Assembly (NCBI RefSeq): GCF_000382425.1 | Contig: NZ_KB908294.1 | Span: 124,001 to 188,000, forward strand | Reading direction: 5' to 3' | From: Empedobacter brevis NBRC 14943 = ATCC 43319 | GTDB taxonomy: Bacteria > Bacteroidota > Bacteroidia > Flavobacteriales > Weeksellaceae | Length of the DNA: 64,000 nt | The notes under the pieces: generated by a model | Told to the model about the DNA's origin: nothing | What the model saw: the letters and a program-made list of their open reading frames with translations, nothing else | Databases searched by the model: none | Translations under genes and position numbers: made by a program | In this document: positions 47,089-55,900 of the stretch, piece after piece | Numbering within the stretch: position 1 is the first letter of the stretch | Layout: every line of letters begins with the position of its first letter

Positions 47089-48369
47089 TTAATAACCATA
47101 TTTACCTCTCCACTTTTGATGAAGTGACTGTTTATCGACCTGTTCACGTTTATTGTCCCCTGGTTCATAAAAAGTTGTTCCCGAAATTTCATCCGGCAAA
47201 AACTCCTGTTCTGCAAAATTACCGGGAAAATCGTGCGAATATTTATACTCTTTCCCATAATCTAACTCTTTCATTAACTTCGTCGGAGCATTTCGTAAAT
47301 GCAATGGAACCGGCAAATCTCCGGTCTGTTTCACAATTTGCTGCGCTTTACCTATCGCTAAATAAGTTGCATTACTTTTCGGTGAATTTGCTAAATAAAC
47401 CGCACATTGACTTAACAAAATCCGAGATTCAGGATAACCAACTGCTGAGACAGCCTGAAACGTATTATTCGCTAAAATCATAGCAGTAGGGTTGGCATTC
47501 CCGATATCTTCTGAAGCTGAAATCAACAGCCTTCGTGCAATAAATTTTAAATCTTCACCACCTTCTATCATTCGAGCCAACCAATAAACTGCAGCATTAG
47601 GATCAGAACCGCGAATCGATTTAATAAATGCTGAAATAATATCATAATGTTGCTCTCCTGTTTTATCATAGCGTGCAAGATTTTGCTGGATACGCTCGTG
47701 AACAATTTCATCATTGATGATAATTTTATCTGAAGGAGAAAAACTATTGATCACTAATTCCAATCCATTCAATAATTTTCTTGCATCCCCTCCGGAATAC
47801 CTTAACAACGCATTTGTTTCTACTAGTTCAATATTTAATTTTGATAAAACGACATCCTTTTTTATAGCTCTTTCTATTAAATCAATCAAATCATCTTTCT
47901 CAAGATGTTTTAACACATAAACTTGCGCGCGCGAAAGTAAAGCCGGAACAACTTCAAAACTCGGATTTTCAGTTGTTGCTCCAATTAATGTGACCAACCC
48001 TGTTTCTACTGCACCTAATAGACTATCTTGTTGCGATTTATTAAAACGATGAATTTCATCTATAAATAGAATCGGATTTTTTGAACCCGAAAACAAGTTC
48101 TGATTTTTTGCCTTTTCAATAACCTCCCTCACTTCTTTTACACCGGAATTAATTGCACTCAATGTATAAAAAGGACGATCTGTCAATTCTGATATTAATT
48201 GCGCAAGTGTCGTTTTTCCGGTTCCGGGAGGTCCCCAAAAAATCATCGAAGCAATCATATCATGCTGCAACATCATTTTTATAGGACCATTATTTCCTAT
48301 CAAATGTTTCTGATTAATATATTCTTCAAGCGTTTTTGGACGCATTCTTTCAGCTAAAGGCGCATTCAT
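47089..48369 (-). CDS. rarA: Replication-associated recombination protein A (RarA/MgsA)
   Basis: RarA is a clamp-loader-like AAA+ ATPase acting at stalled forks. The ATG at 48369 gives 426 residues beginning [17 protein letters not shown], as in relatives; the frame continues up to a TTG at 48411, which is unlikely to be used. Motifs are Walker A GPPGTGKT (46-53), Walker [11 protein letters not shown], the sensor [11 protein letters not shown], and the C-terminal tetramer domain ([41 protein letters not shown]). Confidence 0.95.
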   Translation of the reverse strand: MNAPLAERMRPKTLEEYINQKHLIGNNGPIKMMLQHDMIASMIFWGPPGTGKTTLAQLISELTDRPFYTLSAINSGVKEVREVIEKAKNQNLFSGSKNPILFIDEIHRFNKSQQDSLLGAVETGLVTLIGATTENPSFEVVPALLSRAQVYVLKHLEKDDLIDLIERAIKKDVVLSKLNIELVETNALLRYSGGDARKLLNGLELVINSFSPSDKIIINDEIVHERIQQNLARYDKTGEQHYDIISAFIKSIRGSDPNAAVYWLARMIEGGEDLKFIARRLLISASEDIGNANPTAMILANNTFQAVSAVGYPESRILLSQCAVYLANSPKSNATYLAIGKAQQIVKQTGDLPVPLHLRNAPTKLMKELDYGKEYKYSHDFPGNFAEQEFLPDEISGTTFYEPGDNKREQVDKQSLHQKWRGKYGY

Positions 48370-48482
48370 AAAATCCTGTTTAGATTTCAAAGTTAGGGAA
48401 TGTTTTGTCAAAATGAATGATTTTTTCGGCGACGTATTTTGACAGTTAGATTTAGTTTATTTGCGTTGGAATAAAAATTAAA

Positions 48483-48887
48483 ATGATGAAGAAAGCGTTA
48501 GAATGTGCTTTAATTTTAACAAGAAAGCACCAACTTTTAGGTGATAAGATTACTTTATCAACAGATTATTTAAAAAAAATTGAACTAAGAGATAAACAAG
48601 TAGAAATCAACAAACAAATGGTTGATTTTTTGATTGAATTGCAAGAATTCATTGAATTCATCAAAGTCAATCAAACACTTAAATTAATGTATATCGAACT
48701 CGTTGATTATTATTTTAATCAAATACACCATCAAATTAATTTTTATGAAATAGAATTAGATCGATTAGAATTTGAATCTAAATTTTCGATTAACTTTATT
48801 AATCCAAACAAAAACAATGAAAAAAATCGTGAAATTAATTCCGTTCAGAAAAAACTAAACTTATGCTACACTATTATTAATTCATAA
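48483..48887 (+). CDS. Small helical protein of unknown function
   Basis: I do not recognise this 134-residue protein. It has no signal peptide or membrane segment and is predicted almost wholly helical, with heptad-like runs (DKQVEINKQMVDFLIELQEFIEFIK; YFNQIHHQINFYEIELDRLEFE) suggesting a coiled coil. Two adjacent ATGs (48483 and 48486) are possible starts. It diverges from rarA across a 113-bp gap and is followed 57 bp later by a thioredoxin-like gene. Confidence 0.6.
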   Translation: MMKKALECALILTRKHQLLGDKITLSTDYLKKIELRDKQVEINKQMVDFLIELQEFIEFIKVNQTLKLMYIELVDYYFNQIHHQINFYEIELDRLEFESKFSINFINPNKNNEKNREINSVQKKLNLCYTIINS

Positions 48888-48944
48888 AAAACGTTTTCGG
48901 CATAATTTTTTATTGTAAATTCGAATGAATATTTAGAATTTGAA

Positions 48945-49451
48945 ATGAAAAAATTAACAATGTTTTTTAGCTTAATGATTATCTCATTAAGCTTTGCATT
49001 TGGTCAACAAGCAGAAAAACCAAAAATTTATAATGAAGAAGCAAATCCAAAAGTAGATATTGCAAATGCAGTACAAAAAGCTGCTGTAGAAAAGAAACAT
49101 GTTCTATTGCAAATTGGAGGAAATTGGTGCGCCTGGTGTATTATGTTTGATAAATTGACAAAAGAAAATCAGGAAATAAAAGAGTATATGGCAAATAATT
49201 ATGAAGTTGTTCATGTTAATTATTCACCTAAAAATAAAAATGAAGAAACTTTAGCGGCTTTAAAACACCCAGAACGTTTTGGCTTTCCTGTTTTTGTTGT
49301 TTTAGATGAAAAAGGAAATTTAATTCATACACAAAATTCAGCTTATTTGGAAAGCAAAGAAACAAAAGGTCATGATCCAAAAGTTGTTTTAGAGTTTTTA
49401 CAAAATTGGTCATATAAAGCCTTAGACCCTGCAAGCTATATTAAAAAATAA
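48945..49451 (+). CDS. Secreted thioredoxin-fold protein
   Basis: This 168-residue protein has a signal peptide (MKKLTMFFSLMIISLSFAFG) and a thioredoxin domain with the redox motif WCAWC (Cys62, Cys65) in LLQIGGNWCAWCIMFDKL, and a cis-Pro segment GFPVFVVLDEKG. It is thus a periplasmic thiol-disulfide protein of the thioredoxin_7/DUF255-like type. The CAWC dipeptide differs from the CGPC of thioredoxin and the CPHC of DsbA, so the redox role (reductase or isomerase) is open. It is a single gene with its own terminator. Confidence 0.85.
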   Translation: MKKLTMFFSLMIISLSFAFGQQAEKPKIYNEEANPKVDIANAVQKAAVEKKHVLLQIGGNWCAWCIMFDKLTKENQEIKEYMANNYEVVHVNYSPKNKNEETLAALKHPERFGFPVFVVLDEKGNLIHTQNSAYLESKETKGHDPKVVLEFLQNWSYKALDPASYIKK

Positions 49452-49469
49452 TTTATCGTATACAACTAA

Positions 49470-49512
49470 GAATCAATCCGAAAACATAATACTCAAGGAT
49501 TGATTCTTTTTT
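49470..49512 (+). terminator. Terminator after the thioredoxin-like gene
   Basis: GAATCAATCC (49470-49479) pairs with GGATTGATTC (49497-49506) around a 17-base loop, followed by TTTTTT. Confidence 0.8.
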
Positions 49513-49527
49513 ATTTCTCTTATTGAT

Positions 49528-49535
49528 TAACTTTG
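49528..49535 (+). promoter_or_regulatory. yidD promoter -7 element, only 4 bp from the start codon
   Basis: TAACTTTG matches TANNTTTG. The ATG at 49540 begins 5 bp later, so the transcript would start at or near the first codon (leaderless). Confidence 0.5.
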
Positions 49536-49539
49536 CGAG

Positions 49540-49773
49540 ATGAACAACCTTTTGATAAAACCATTTATTATAATGGTGCGATTTTATCAATTCGCAATTT
49601 CCCCTTGGATGGGAAGCAATTGTAGATATCAACCAACTTGCTCGTCATATATGATTGAAGCATTAAAAGAACATGGTTTACTAAAAGGTTTGTGGCTCGG
49701 AACTAAAAGAATTGGTCGTTGTCATCCTTGGGGAGGACATGGTTACGACCCTGTACCTAAAAAGAAAATTTAA
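49540..49773 (+). CDS. yidD: Membrane protein insertion efficiency factor YidD
   Basis: YidD is a small membrane-associated protein that helps YidC insert inner-membrane proteins. The 77-residue protein shows the family core [32 protein letters not shown] and a C-terminal [10 protein letters not shown]. The three conserved cysteines are present. The first ATG (49540) gives the usual N-terminal amphipathic helix ([14 protein letters not shown]). The stop overlaps the lgt ATG by one base, so they are cotranscribed. Confidence 0.95.
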   Translation: MNNLLIKPFIIMVRFYQFAISPWMGSNCRYQPTCSSYMIEALKEHGLLKGLWLGTKRIGRCHPWGGHGYDPVPKKKI

Positions 49774-50669
49774 TGATTAACTTAATTTCGTTTATCGATT
49801 GGAATCCTAAACCGTATTTATTTGAAATAATGGGATTCAAAGTACATATTTACAGTTTATGTTGGATTGTCGCCTTTGTTGTCGGGTGGTATTTGATGTC
49901 AAACATATTCAAAAAAGAAAACCAGAAAAAAGAATTATTAGACCCTCTATTTCTATACACCTTTATCGGAGCTATAGCCGGGGCAAGACTTGGAGAATAT
50001 TTGTTCTATGATCCTGCAGCTTTTATAGAACGACCTATTGAAGTTTTTTTACCTATACAACATGCTCCCGGAAAAGAAGCCTTTTTTGGATTATTACAAG
50101 ATTATGAATTTGTTGGATTTAGTGGATTAGCCAGTCATGGAGCAGCATTAGGAGTTATTCTAACTTCTTATTTATTTAGTAGAAAATACTTGCATCGCAA
50201 TGTTCTATGGCTGTTAGATAGAATGGCTGTTGTAGTTCCGTTTGGCGGAGCAGCTGTACGTATCGGGAATTTTTATAATTCTGAAATTGTAGGAAAAGCA
50301 TCTGACTTACCATGGGCTGTCAAATTCTATCAACAAAGCTTGGGATATGGAGAAATTATTCCTCGTCACCCTGCTCAGATTTACGAAGCGATAGGTTATA
50401 TCATCTTAGGTTTTATTATGCTTTTTATGTATTATAAAACAGATAAAAGAAAATATTTAGGCGCTTTGTTAGGTGTATTCTTATTTTTATTATTTTTAAT
50501 TCGATTCATTGTCGAATTTTATAAAGAAAATCAAGGAGAAGAAGCAGTTGCTCAAGCCTTAAATATGGGACTTAATAATGGTCAAATTTTAAGTATTCCT
50601 TTTATGATAATTGGACTTTATTTATTTATCTCTTCTAAAAACAGATTAGAAGTATATCAACCAAATTAA
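49773..50669 (+). CDS. lgt: Prolipoprotein diacylglyceryl transferase
   Basis: Lgt transfers diacylglycerol from phosphatidylglycerol to the lipobox Cys of prolipoproteins, the first step for the many lipoproteins in this window. The 298-residue protein has about seven membrane helices. It contains GAIAGARLGEYLFY, SHGAALG, the signature GGAAVRIGNFYNSEIVGK with its essential Arg, and RHPAQIYEAIGY. It starts at the base where yidD ends and is 29 bp before mscL. Confidence 0.97.
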   Translation: MINLISFIDWNPKPYLFEIMGFKVHIYSLCWIVAFVVGWYLMSNIFKKENQKKELLDPLFLYTFIGAIAGARLGEYLFYDPAAFIERPIEVFLPIQHAPGKEAFFGLLQDYEFVGFSGLASHGAALGVILTSYLFSRKYLHRNVLWLLDRMAVVVPFGGAAVRIGNFYNSEIVGKASDLPWAVKFYQQSLGYGEIIPRHPAQIYEAIGYIILGFIMLFMYYKTDKRKYLGALLGVFLFLLFLIRFIVEFYKENQGEEAVAQALNMGLNNGQILSIPFMIIGLYLFISSKNRLEVYQPN

Positions 50670-50698
50670 TATTTAATTTTTGAAATATATTTAAACTT

Positions 50699-51085
50699 AT
50701 GGGATTTTTTAAAGAATTTAAAGAGTTTGCCGCTAAAGGAAGCGTTGTAGACTTAGCTGTCGGTGTTGTTATCGGTGGTGCTTTTGGTAAAATTGTAACT
50801 TCGTTGGTTGAAGATATCATTACACCTGCATTATTAGATCCGGCATTAAAAGCCATTAATGCTGAAAATTTAGCTGCATTAGTTATACCGGGAACTGCAA
50901 TTAAATATGGTAGCTTCTTAGCTGCTGCTATTTCATTCATTGTTGTTGCTTTTGCTTTATTTGTCATGATTAAAGGAATAAACAAGTTGAAAAGAGAAGC
51001 TCCAGCAGAAGAACCTGCTCCTGCTGGCCCAACTCAAGAAGAATTATTAGCAGAAATTCGCGATTTATTGAAAAATAAACCTTAG
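50699..51085 (+). CDS. mscL: Large-conductance mechanosensitive channel
   Basis: MscL opens under membrane tension to release solutes after osmotic downshock. The 128-residue protein has the N-terminal amphipathic helix and first membrane helix (EFKEFAAKGSVVDLAVGVVIGGAFGKIVTSLVEDIITP), a short periplasmic loop, a second helix (about 68-93) and a charged C-terminal bundle (QEELLAEIRDLLKNK). It is the last gene of yidD-lgt-mscL. Confidence 0.97.
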   Translation: MGFFKEFKEFAAKGSVVDLAVGVVIGGAFGKIVTSLVEDIITPALLDPALKAINAENLAALVIPGTAIKYGSFLAAAISFIVVAFALFVMIKGINKLKREAPAEEPAPAGPTQEELLAEIRDLLKNKP

Positions 51086-51100
51086 TTTTTGCTCAATTTC

Positions 51101-51140
51101 ATACTAAAAAAGGTTCGCAATTGCGAACCTTTTTTAGTAT
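51101..51140. terminator. Bidirectional terminator, perfect 40-bp palindrome
   Basis: Two perfect 20-bp arms without a spacer lie between the convergent mscL and outer-membrane receptor genes. The core is AAAAAAGGTTCGCAA with its complement, flanked by ATACT/AGTAT. Confidence 0.9.
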
Positions 51141-51162
51141 AAAATATTTTTAGAAGGTTATC

Positions 51163-53670
51163 TTACATTGACATCTCTTCTCCTCCCATTTCTTCTCCAT
51201 CTGGACGTTGTCTATTGTTCTTTTCTCTTTCGTTTGTTTTCTTAAAACGATATGTAAAGGACAAATTGATTGAACGTTTCATCCAACGCATACTATTATA
51301 GTTTTCAGAACCTTCATAGTAAGTTGTCATTTCACGTTTTCTTGAATTGAATACATCTCTTACATTTAAAGTCAGGGAAGCTTGTTTCTTAAATAAATCT
51401 TTTGATAAAGAAAAATCCATCGAAAGATTATCTTCTATTTTTTGTTGAGCGGTTTTCATACTTCCCATATAATTACCAGCAACCTGAATTTTAAAGTCTG
51501 CTGGCAAAGTAAAGTTTGAAGATAAACGTCCTCGAGAACTAAATCCATCTCCAGAAAAATCTTGTCCATCAACTTTCGTTTCTATATTTCCTGTTTCTGG
51601 ATTTAAGTAATCATGATTAATTTCAGTATAATATCCTGTTCTTTTATAACCAAACAAATTAACATTCAACATCAAATTCCACCATTTGAATGGACGATAA
51701 GTCGCCGTTAGATCTAATCCATAACGATCTTCATTTCCCTCATTTACAGGTCTCGAAATATAAATTTGTTCGAATATATCATTTCCATCCTTATCTTTCG
51801 CTTCTCTATAATTAATACGTTGAAATTGATTAATCATATCAGTTGTTCTTTGATAAAACAAACTTGGCGTAACCATTAACTTACCAATCGAGGTGATATA
51901 AGATAATTCTAACGAATTGGTATACGTTGGATTCAAGTCTGGATTTCCGTAACGTACATTTCTGTCATCCGTTGCAGAAAAGAATGGCATTAACATGAAT
52001 CCCATTGGACGTTGAATACGGCGAGAATAACTCAATTGCATTTCTTTTTTATCTGTAAACTTATAGTTCAAGGTTAATGTTGGAAATAAATCTGTATATT
52101 TTTTAGAAATATTTTCTTTCGTTATGTGATTCTTAATCTCGATATCTGAACTCTCTACACGTAAGCCTGCAAAATACTGGAACTTTTCTCCAATAGAATT
52201 ACCAAATTGGGTATACGCTGCAAATACATTTTGTTGATTATCAATATCAGCGAGGAATCCAGGTTTTGGAGTTATGATTCCGTTTTGGATAATATCATTT
52301 GCACTAGTTGTTTTCGTATCATTAAAGTCAGCACGAACTCCTAATTCAAACTTACCTTTTTCTCCTACCGGACGAACATAATCTGCTGTAAATACTGCAG
52401 TATTTTGTTTTTCTAAACTAAATGTTGATTCTCTATTTGTAGGATTATTAGTAATATCAAATTGATTGATAATCCCATTTTCATCCTCTTTTCCATAAGA
52501 ATACCTTCCTGTAAATGACAATTCATGTCCTTTTTTATCAAACTCATGTTTGTAATTGAAATCTACATCAAAATTATTTTCAATTTCAGATTCATTCTCT
52601 AGACGTAATGTTCTATTTGTTAATGTCCAGATAGGATCAAAATAAGAATAGTTAACTGTACTGATATTATCCCCATTATTGTAACGATATCCTGCAGAAA
52701 GCCCCAAAGTGTTTTTATCATCTAAATAATATTCTCCTCCTACACGAACATTATAGTTCCGGCGAATACGCTCTCTATCTGTATCTGTTTGTCTATAATC
52801 CGTAATTATTCCTTTCGGGTAGTTTGTCGCTAAAGCACTTCCTTCTCCTTCCCTATTTGCATAACGATATCCAAAATTTGTATACACATTATATTTTTTC
52901 GTTTTATAGTTTAAATTAACATTAACTCCTGCCATATCCGGAATACCTCCGTTCAAAGTTACTGAACCGTTAAAACCTGTATTTGTTCCTTTCTTCAAAA
53001 CAATATTAATAATTCCCGCAGAACCTGATGCTTCATAACGTGCCGAAGGGTTTGTCACTAATTCTATACGTTCTACGTTTTCTGCCGGAATATTTTTTAA
53101 GGCTTCCGCCACATCCGAGACACCTAACATTCCCGAAGGCTTTCCATCAATCAAAAACTTTACATTATCATTTCCTCTTAACGAAACATTACCTTCCGCA
53201 TCAACTTGTACAGAGGGTACATTTGCTAAAGCATCAGACAACGACTGTCCTTGTGACATAGGATCATTGGCCATGTCGTATACTTTCTTATCTAATTCTA
53301 CTTTATAAATTGGTTTTTCTGCTGTTACAACAGCTGCATCAAGAGAAACCGTTTGAGAACCTTTTACAGTAAAAGTACCTAAATCTAAAGCCGTTGTCAA
53401 GTTTACTTGCTTTTCAATCACATCATATCCCATAGGTTCTATCACTAGGATATAATCTCCTGCTTTTGCTTCAACAACAAAATCTCCTTTTGCATCTGTA
53501 GCACCTTCAGCTACAACTCCTTCTTCTGTACTTTCAAGCGTTATGGTTGTGTACTCCACCGGCTTATTATCGCTTGACAAGACTTTCCCCTTAATTTTTA
53601 AAATATCTTGCGCATTTAACCCTGCACAAATACAAATAAAAACCAGAGCAAATAAATTTCTTAACCTCAT
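51163..53670 (-). CDS. TonB-dependent-receptor-like outer membrane protein
   Basis: The 835-residue protein has a signal peptide (cut near LNAQ, residue 21), a carboxypeptidase-regulatory-like beta domain at about 25-105, a plug domain at about 120-225 (LADALANVPSVQVDAEGNVSLRGNDNVKF, NPSARYEASGSAGIINIVLKKG), and a large outer-membrane barrel to the C-terminus. It belongs to the outer-membrane beta-barrel family typical of Bacteroidota. The acidic C-terminus (GEEMGGEEMSM) lacks the usual terminal aromatic residue. No SusD partner is adjacent and the ligand is unknown. It is a single gene. Confidence 0.88.
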   Translation of the reverse strand: MRLRNLFALVFICICAGLNAQDILKIKGKVLSSDNKPVEYTTITLESTEEGVVAEGATDAKGDFVVEAKAGDYILVIEPMGYDVIEKQVNLTTALDLGTFTVKGSQTVSLDAAVVTAEKPIYKVELDKKVYDMANDPMSQGQSLSDALANVPSVQVDAEGNVSLRGNDNVKFLIDGKPSGMLGVSDVAEALKNIPAENVERIELVTNPSARYEASGSAGIINIVLKKGTNTGFNGSVTLNGGIPDMAGVNVNLNYKTKKYNVYTNFGYRYANREGEGSALATNYPKGIITDYRQTDTDRERIRRNYNVRVGGEYYLDDKNTLGLSAGYRYNNGDNISTVNYSYFDPIWTLTNRTLRLENESEIENNFDVDFNYKHEFDKKGHELSFTGRYSYGKEDENGIINQFDITNNPTNRESTFSLEKQNTAVFTADYVRPVGEKGKFELGVRADFNDTKTTSANDIIQNGIITPKPGFLADIDNQQNVFAAYTQFGNSIGEKFQYFAGLRVESSDIEIKNHITKENISKKYTDLFPTLTLNYKFTDKKEMQLSYSRRIQRPMGFMLMPFFSATDDRNVRYGNPDLNPTYTNSLELSYITSIGKLMVTPSLFYQRTTDMINQFQRINYREAKDKDGNDIFEQIYISRPVNEGNEDRYGLDLTATYRPFKWWNLMLNVNLFGYKRTGYYTEINHDYLNPETGNIETKVDGQDFSGDGFSSRGRLSSNFTLPADFKIQVAGNYMGSMKTAQQKIEDNLSMDFSLSKDLFKKQASLTLNVRDVFNSRKREMTTYYEGSENYNSMRWMKRSINLSFTYRFKKTNEREKNNRQRPDGEEMGGEEMSM

Positions 53671-53879
53671 TTGTTCAATTTTTCTTTTTTGTAGTTCTAA
53701 ATTTTACAATTTATTAGACAAACACTTTATGAAAAGGTTTAATCTTAAACAAAATATTCGAAAGAATTTGTCGTGTAAAACCTTTCTTCAGTTACAATCT
53801 TTTATAATTTATTGTATTATCTACTTAAAAAATTTAACACCATATATTTTAAACCTTTTTAATTTTTTAAAGTCTTAAG

Positions 53880-53938
<59 letters not shown>

Positions 53939-53950
53939 AAAAAGTTGATC

Positions 53951-54280
53951 ATGATGAGAACAGCATTTTATAAATACATAGGATTAGGATTAATTGCTTT
54001 CACGCTAACAACAGCGTCAGCGCAAGATAAAAATGAAGAATCCAGAGAACAGAAATTACAACAGTTAAAAAAAGATTTAAACTTGACAGATGCGCAAGTC
54101 ATAAAGATCAAACAAATTGAAGATAGTTACAAAGATGAAAAACTTGAATTAAAAAGGAAAATGAAAGAAGTTCGTCAAAAGGAGTTTAATGAAATCAATA
54201 CTGTTTTTACACCGGAACAAAGGGCAACATTGAAAGAATTGCACCAAAAAAAACATCAAAATAGAAAAGGAGCTAATTAA
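53951..54280 (+). CDS. Secreted LTxxQ-motif (CpxP/Spy-like) protein
   Basis: From the ATG at 53951 this is a 109-residue protein with a signal peptide (cut after TTASAQ). The small helical mature part is rich in Lys, Glu and Gln. Two LTxxQ-like motifs, LTDAQVIKIKQIE and FTPEQRATLKELHQKK, match the CpxP/Spy family of periplasmic chaperones or stress sensors. An upstream TTG (53945) is an unlikely start; the next codon after 53951 is also ATG. The gene lies between a TAAA repeat and a 56-bp palindrome that covers its last codons, an unusual setting. Confidence 0.75.
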   Translation: MMRTAFYKYIGLGLIAFTLTTASAQDKNEESREQKLQQLKKDLNLTDAQVIKIKQIEDSYKDEKLELKRKMKEVRQKEFNEINTVFTPEQRATLKELHQKKHQNRKGAN

Positions 54281-54306
54281 TTAGCTCCTTTTCTATTTTG
54301 ATGTTT
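54251..54306. terminator. Perfect 56-bp palindrome / bidirectional terminator
   Basis: Two 28-bp arms are exactly complementary with no spacer (centre between 54278 and 54279). It contains the last ten codons and stop of the CpxP/Spy-like gene and ends 12 bp before the proS stop. A/T runs on both sides fit termination in both directions. Confidence 0.92.
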
Positions 54307-54318
54307 ACTATATTATTT

Positions 54319-55797
54319 TTAATATGCTTTTGCATATAATACTTTATATCTAGCAGGTTTTCCTGAAAAGACATCAACACCTTCTGTAGGTGTTTCAAAT
54401 GCTAAAGGAATACAACGAATTGTAGCTTTCGTTTGATTTTTAACCGCTTCTTCTGTTTCTTCTGTTCCATCCCATAAAGCTGAAACAAAACCTCCTTTAT
54501 TTTCAATCACATTTTTGAATTCTTCAAAATCAGAAACTTCTGTTATATGTTCATCTCGATAATTCAAAGCTCGTTGGTATAAATTACGTTGAATATCCTC
54601 TAATAATTTTTCAACTTCTGTGGATACATGATCCAATGTGATAAATTGCTTTTCTAACGTATCGCGACGTGCAATCTCTACATGACCTTTTTCCAAGTCT
54701 TTTGGTCCAATTGCGATTCGTAGAGGCACCCCCTTCAATTCATATTCAGCAAATTTCCAACCCGGTTTTGTTTGATTATCGTCATCAAATTTAATTGAGA
54801 TATTTTTCGCTTTTAATTCAGTCGAAAATTTATCAACAACCTGACGTATTTCTTCTAACTGATCTTCTGTTTTATAAATAGGAACGACTACAACTTGTAT
54901 TGGTGCTAATTTTGGAGGCAAGACTAATCCTAAATCATCAGAATGTGTCATAATTAATGCACCCATTAAGCGAGTAGAAACCCCCCAAGAAGTTGCCCAT
55001 ACATATTCTTGTTTCCCTTCTTTACTTGCAAATTTAACATCGAATGCTTTTGCAAAATTTTGTCCTAAAAAGTGGGAAGTTCCAGCTTGTAACGCTTTCC
55101 CATCTTGCATCAATGCTTCGATTGTATAGGTATCATCTGCTCCGGCAAAACGTTCAGAATCTGACTTTCTACCTTTTACAACCGGAATTGCCATAAAGTT
55201 TTCTACCACATCTGCATATACATCTTGCATTTGTTGAGCTTCAGCTACTGCTTCATCTTTCGTTTCATGAGCAGTATGCCCTTCTTGCCATAAAAACTCC
55301 GCTGTTCTCAGAAATAAACGTGTACGCATTTCCCATCGAACAACATTTGCCCATTGATTAATTAAAATTGGTAAATCACGATAAGATTGAATCCAATTCT
55401 TATATGTACTCCAAATAATTGCCTCAGAAGTTGGACGAACAATTAATTCTTCTTCTAATTTGGCTTCCGGATCTACAATTAATTTTCCTTTATTGTCAGG
55501 ATCATTTTTTAACCGATAATGTGTAACTACCGCACATTCTTTTGCAAAACCTTCCGCATTTTTTTCTTCGGCTTCAAATAAACTTTTAGGAACAAATAAG
55601 GGGAAATAAGCATTTTGGTGACCTGTTTCTTTAAATCTTTTGTCTAATTCTGCTTGTAGTTTTTCCCAAATAGCATATCCGTATGGTTTAATAACCATAC
55701 TACCTCTAACTTTCGAATTTTCAGCTAGATTCGCTTTTACAACAAGCTCATTGTACCACTTAGAATAATCCTCAGCACGAGTTGTTAATTTTGCCAT
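54319..55797 (-). CDS. proS: Prolyl-tRNA synthetase (short, archaeal/eukaryote-like type)
   Basis: ProS charges tRNA-Pro. The 492-residue protein is the short form without the editing insertion found in E. coli ProRS (572 residues). Class II motifs are present: [64 protein letters not shown] and [14 protein letters not shown], followed by an anticodon-binding domain (VVVPIYK near 302) and a C-terminal zinc-domain-like segment. It stands alone. Confidence 0.96.
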   Translation of the reverse strand: MAKLTTRAEDYSKWYNELVVKANLAENSKVRGSMVIKPYGYAIWEKLQAELDKRFKETGHQNAYFPLFVPKSLFEAEEKNAEGFAKECAVVTHYRLKNDPDNKGKLIVDPEAKLEEELIVRPTSEAIIWSTYKNWIQSYRDLPILINQWANVVRWEMRTRLFLRTAEFLWQEGHTAHETKDEAVAEAQQMQDVYADVVENFMAIPVVKGRKSDSERFAGADDTYTIEALMQDGKALQAGTSHFLGQNFAKAFDVKFASKEGKQEYVWATSWGVSTRLMGALIMTHSDDLGLVLPPKLAPIQVVVVPIYKTEDQLEEIRQVVDKFSTELKAKNISIKFDDDNQTKPGWKFAEYELKGVPLRIAIGPKDLEKGHVEIARRDTLEKQFITLDHVSTEVEKLLEDIQRNLYQRALNYRDEHITEVSDFEEFKNVIENKGGFVSALWDGTEETEEAVKNQTKATIRCIPLAFETPTEGVDVFSGKPARYKVLYAKAY

Positions 55798-55834
55798 AAT
55801 CTTTTATATTTGTTGATAAGTTTCGTATCTTTAC

Positions 55835-55850
55835 TTGGCATTATTATTGC
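55835..55850 (+). promoter_or_regulatory. Sigma-54-like promoter upstream of the Trp/Gly-rich lipoprotein gene
   Basis: TTGGCAT, five bases, then TTGC matches TGGCAC-N5-TTGC with one mismatch and the correct GG-GC spacing. It lies 51 bp before the ATG. The site is nearly palindromic (GGCA-N7-TGCC). A sigma-A reading (TTG with TAAATTTA at 55854) is also possible. Confidence 0.45.
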
Positions 55851-55900
55851 CTTTAAATTTATGCAAATTTAATTATTACGAACGATGTAAATTTATAATT

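Noticed and set aside
55835-55871. Sigma-54 promoter on the minus strand for proS at the same palindromic site
   Set aside because: The minus reading gives AGGCAA-N5-ATGC, with mismatches at conserved positions; a TAAATTTG element at 55864-55871 is a better proS promoter.
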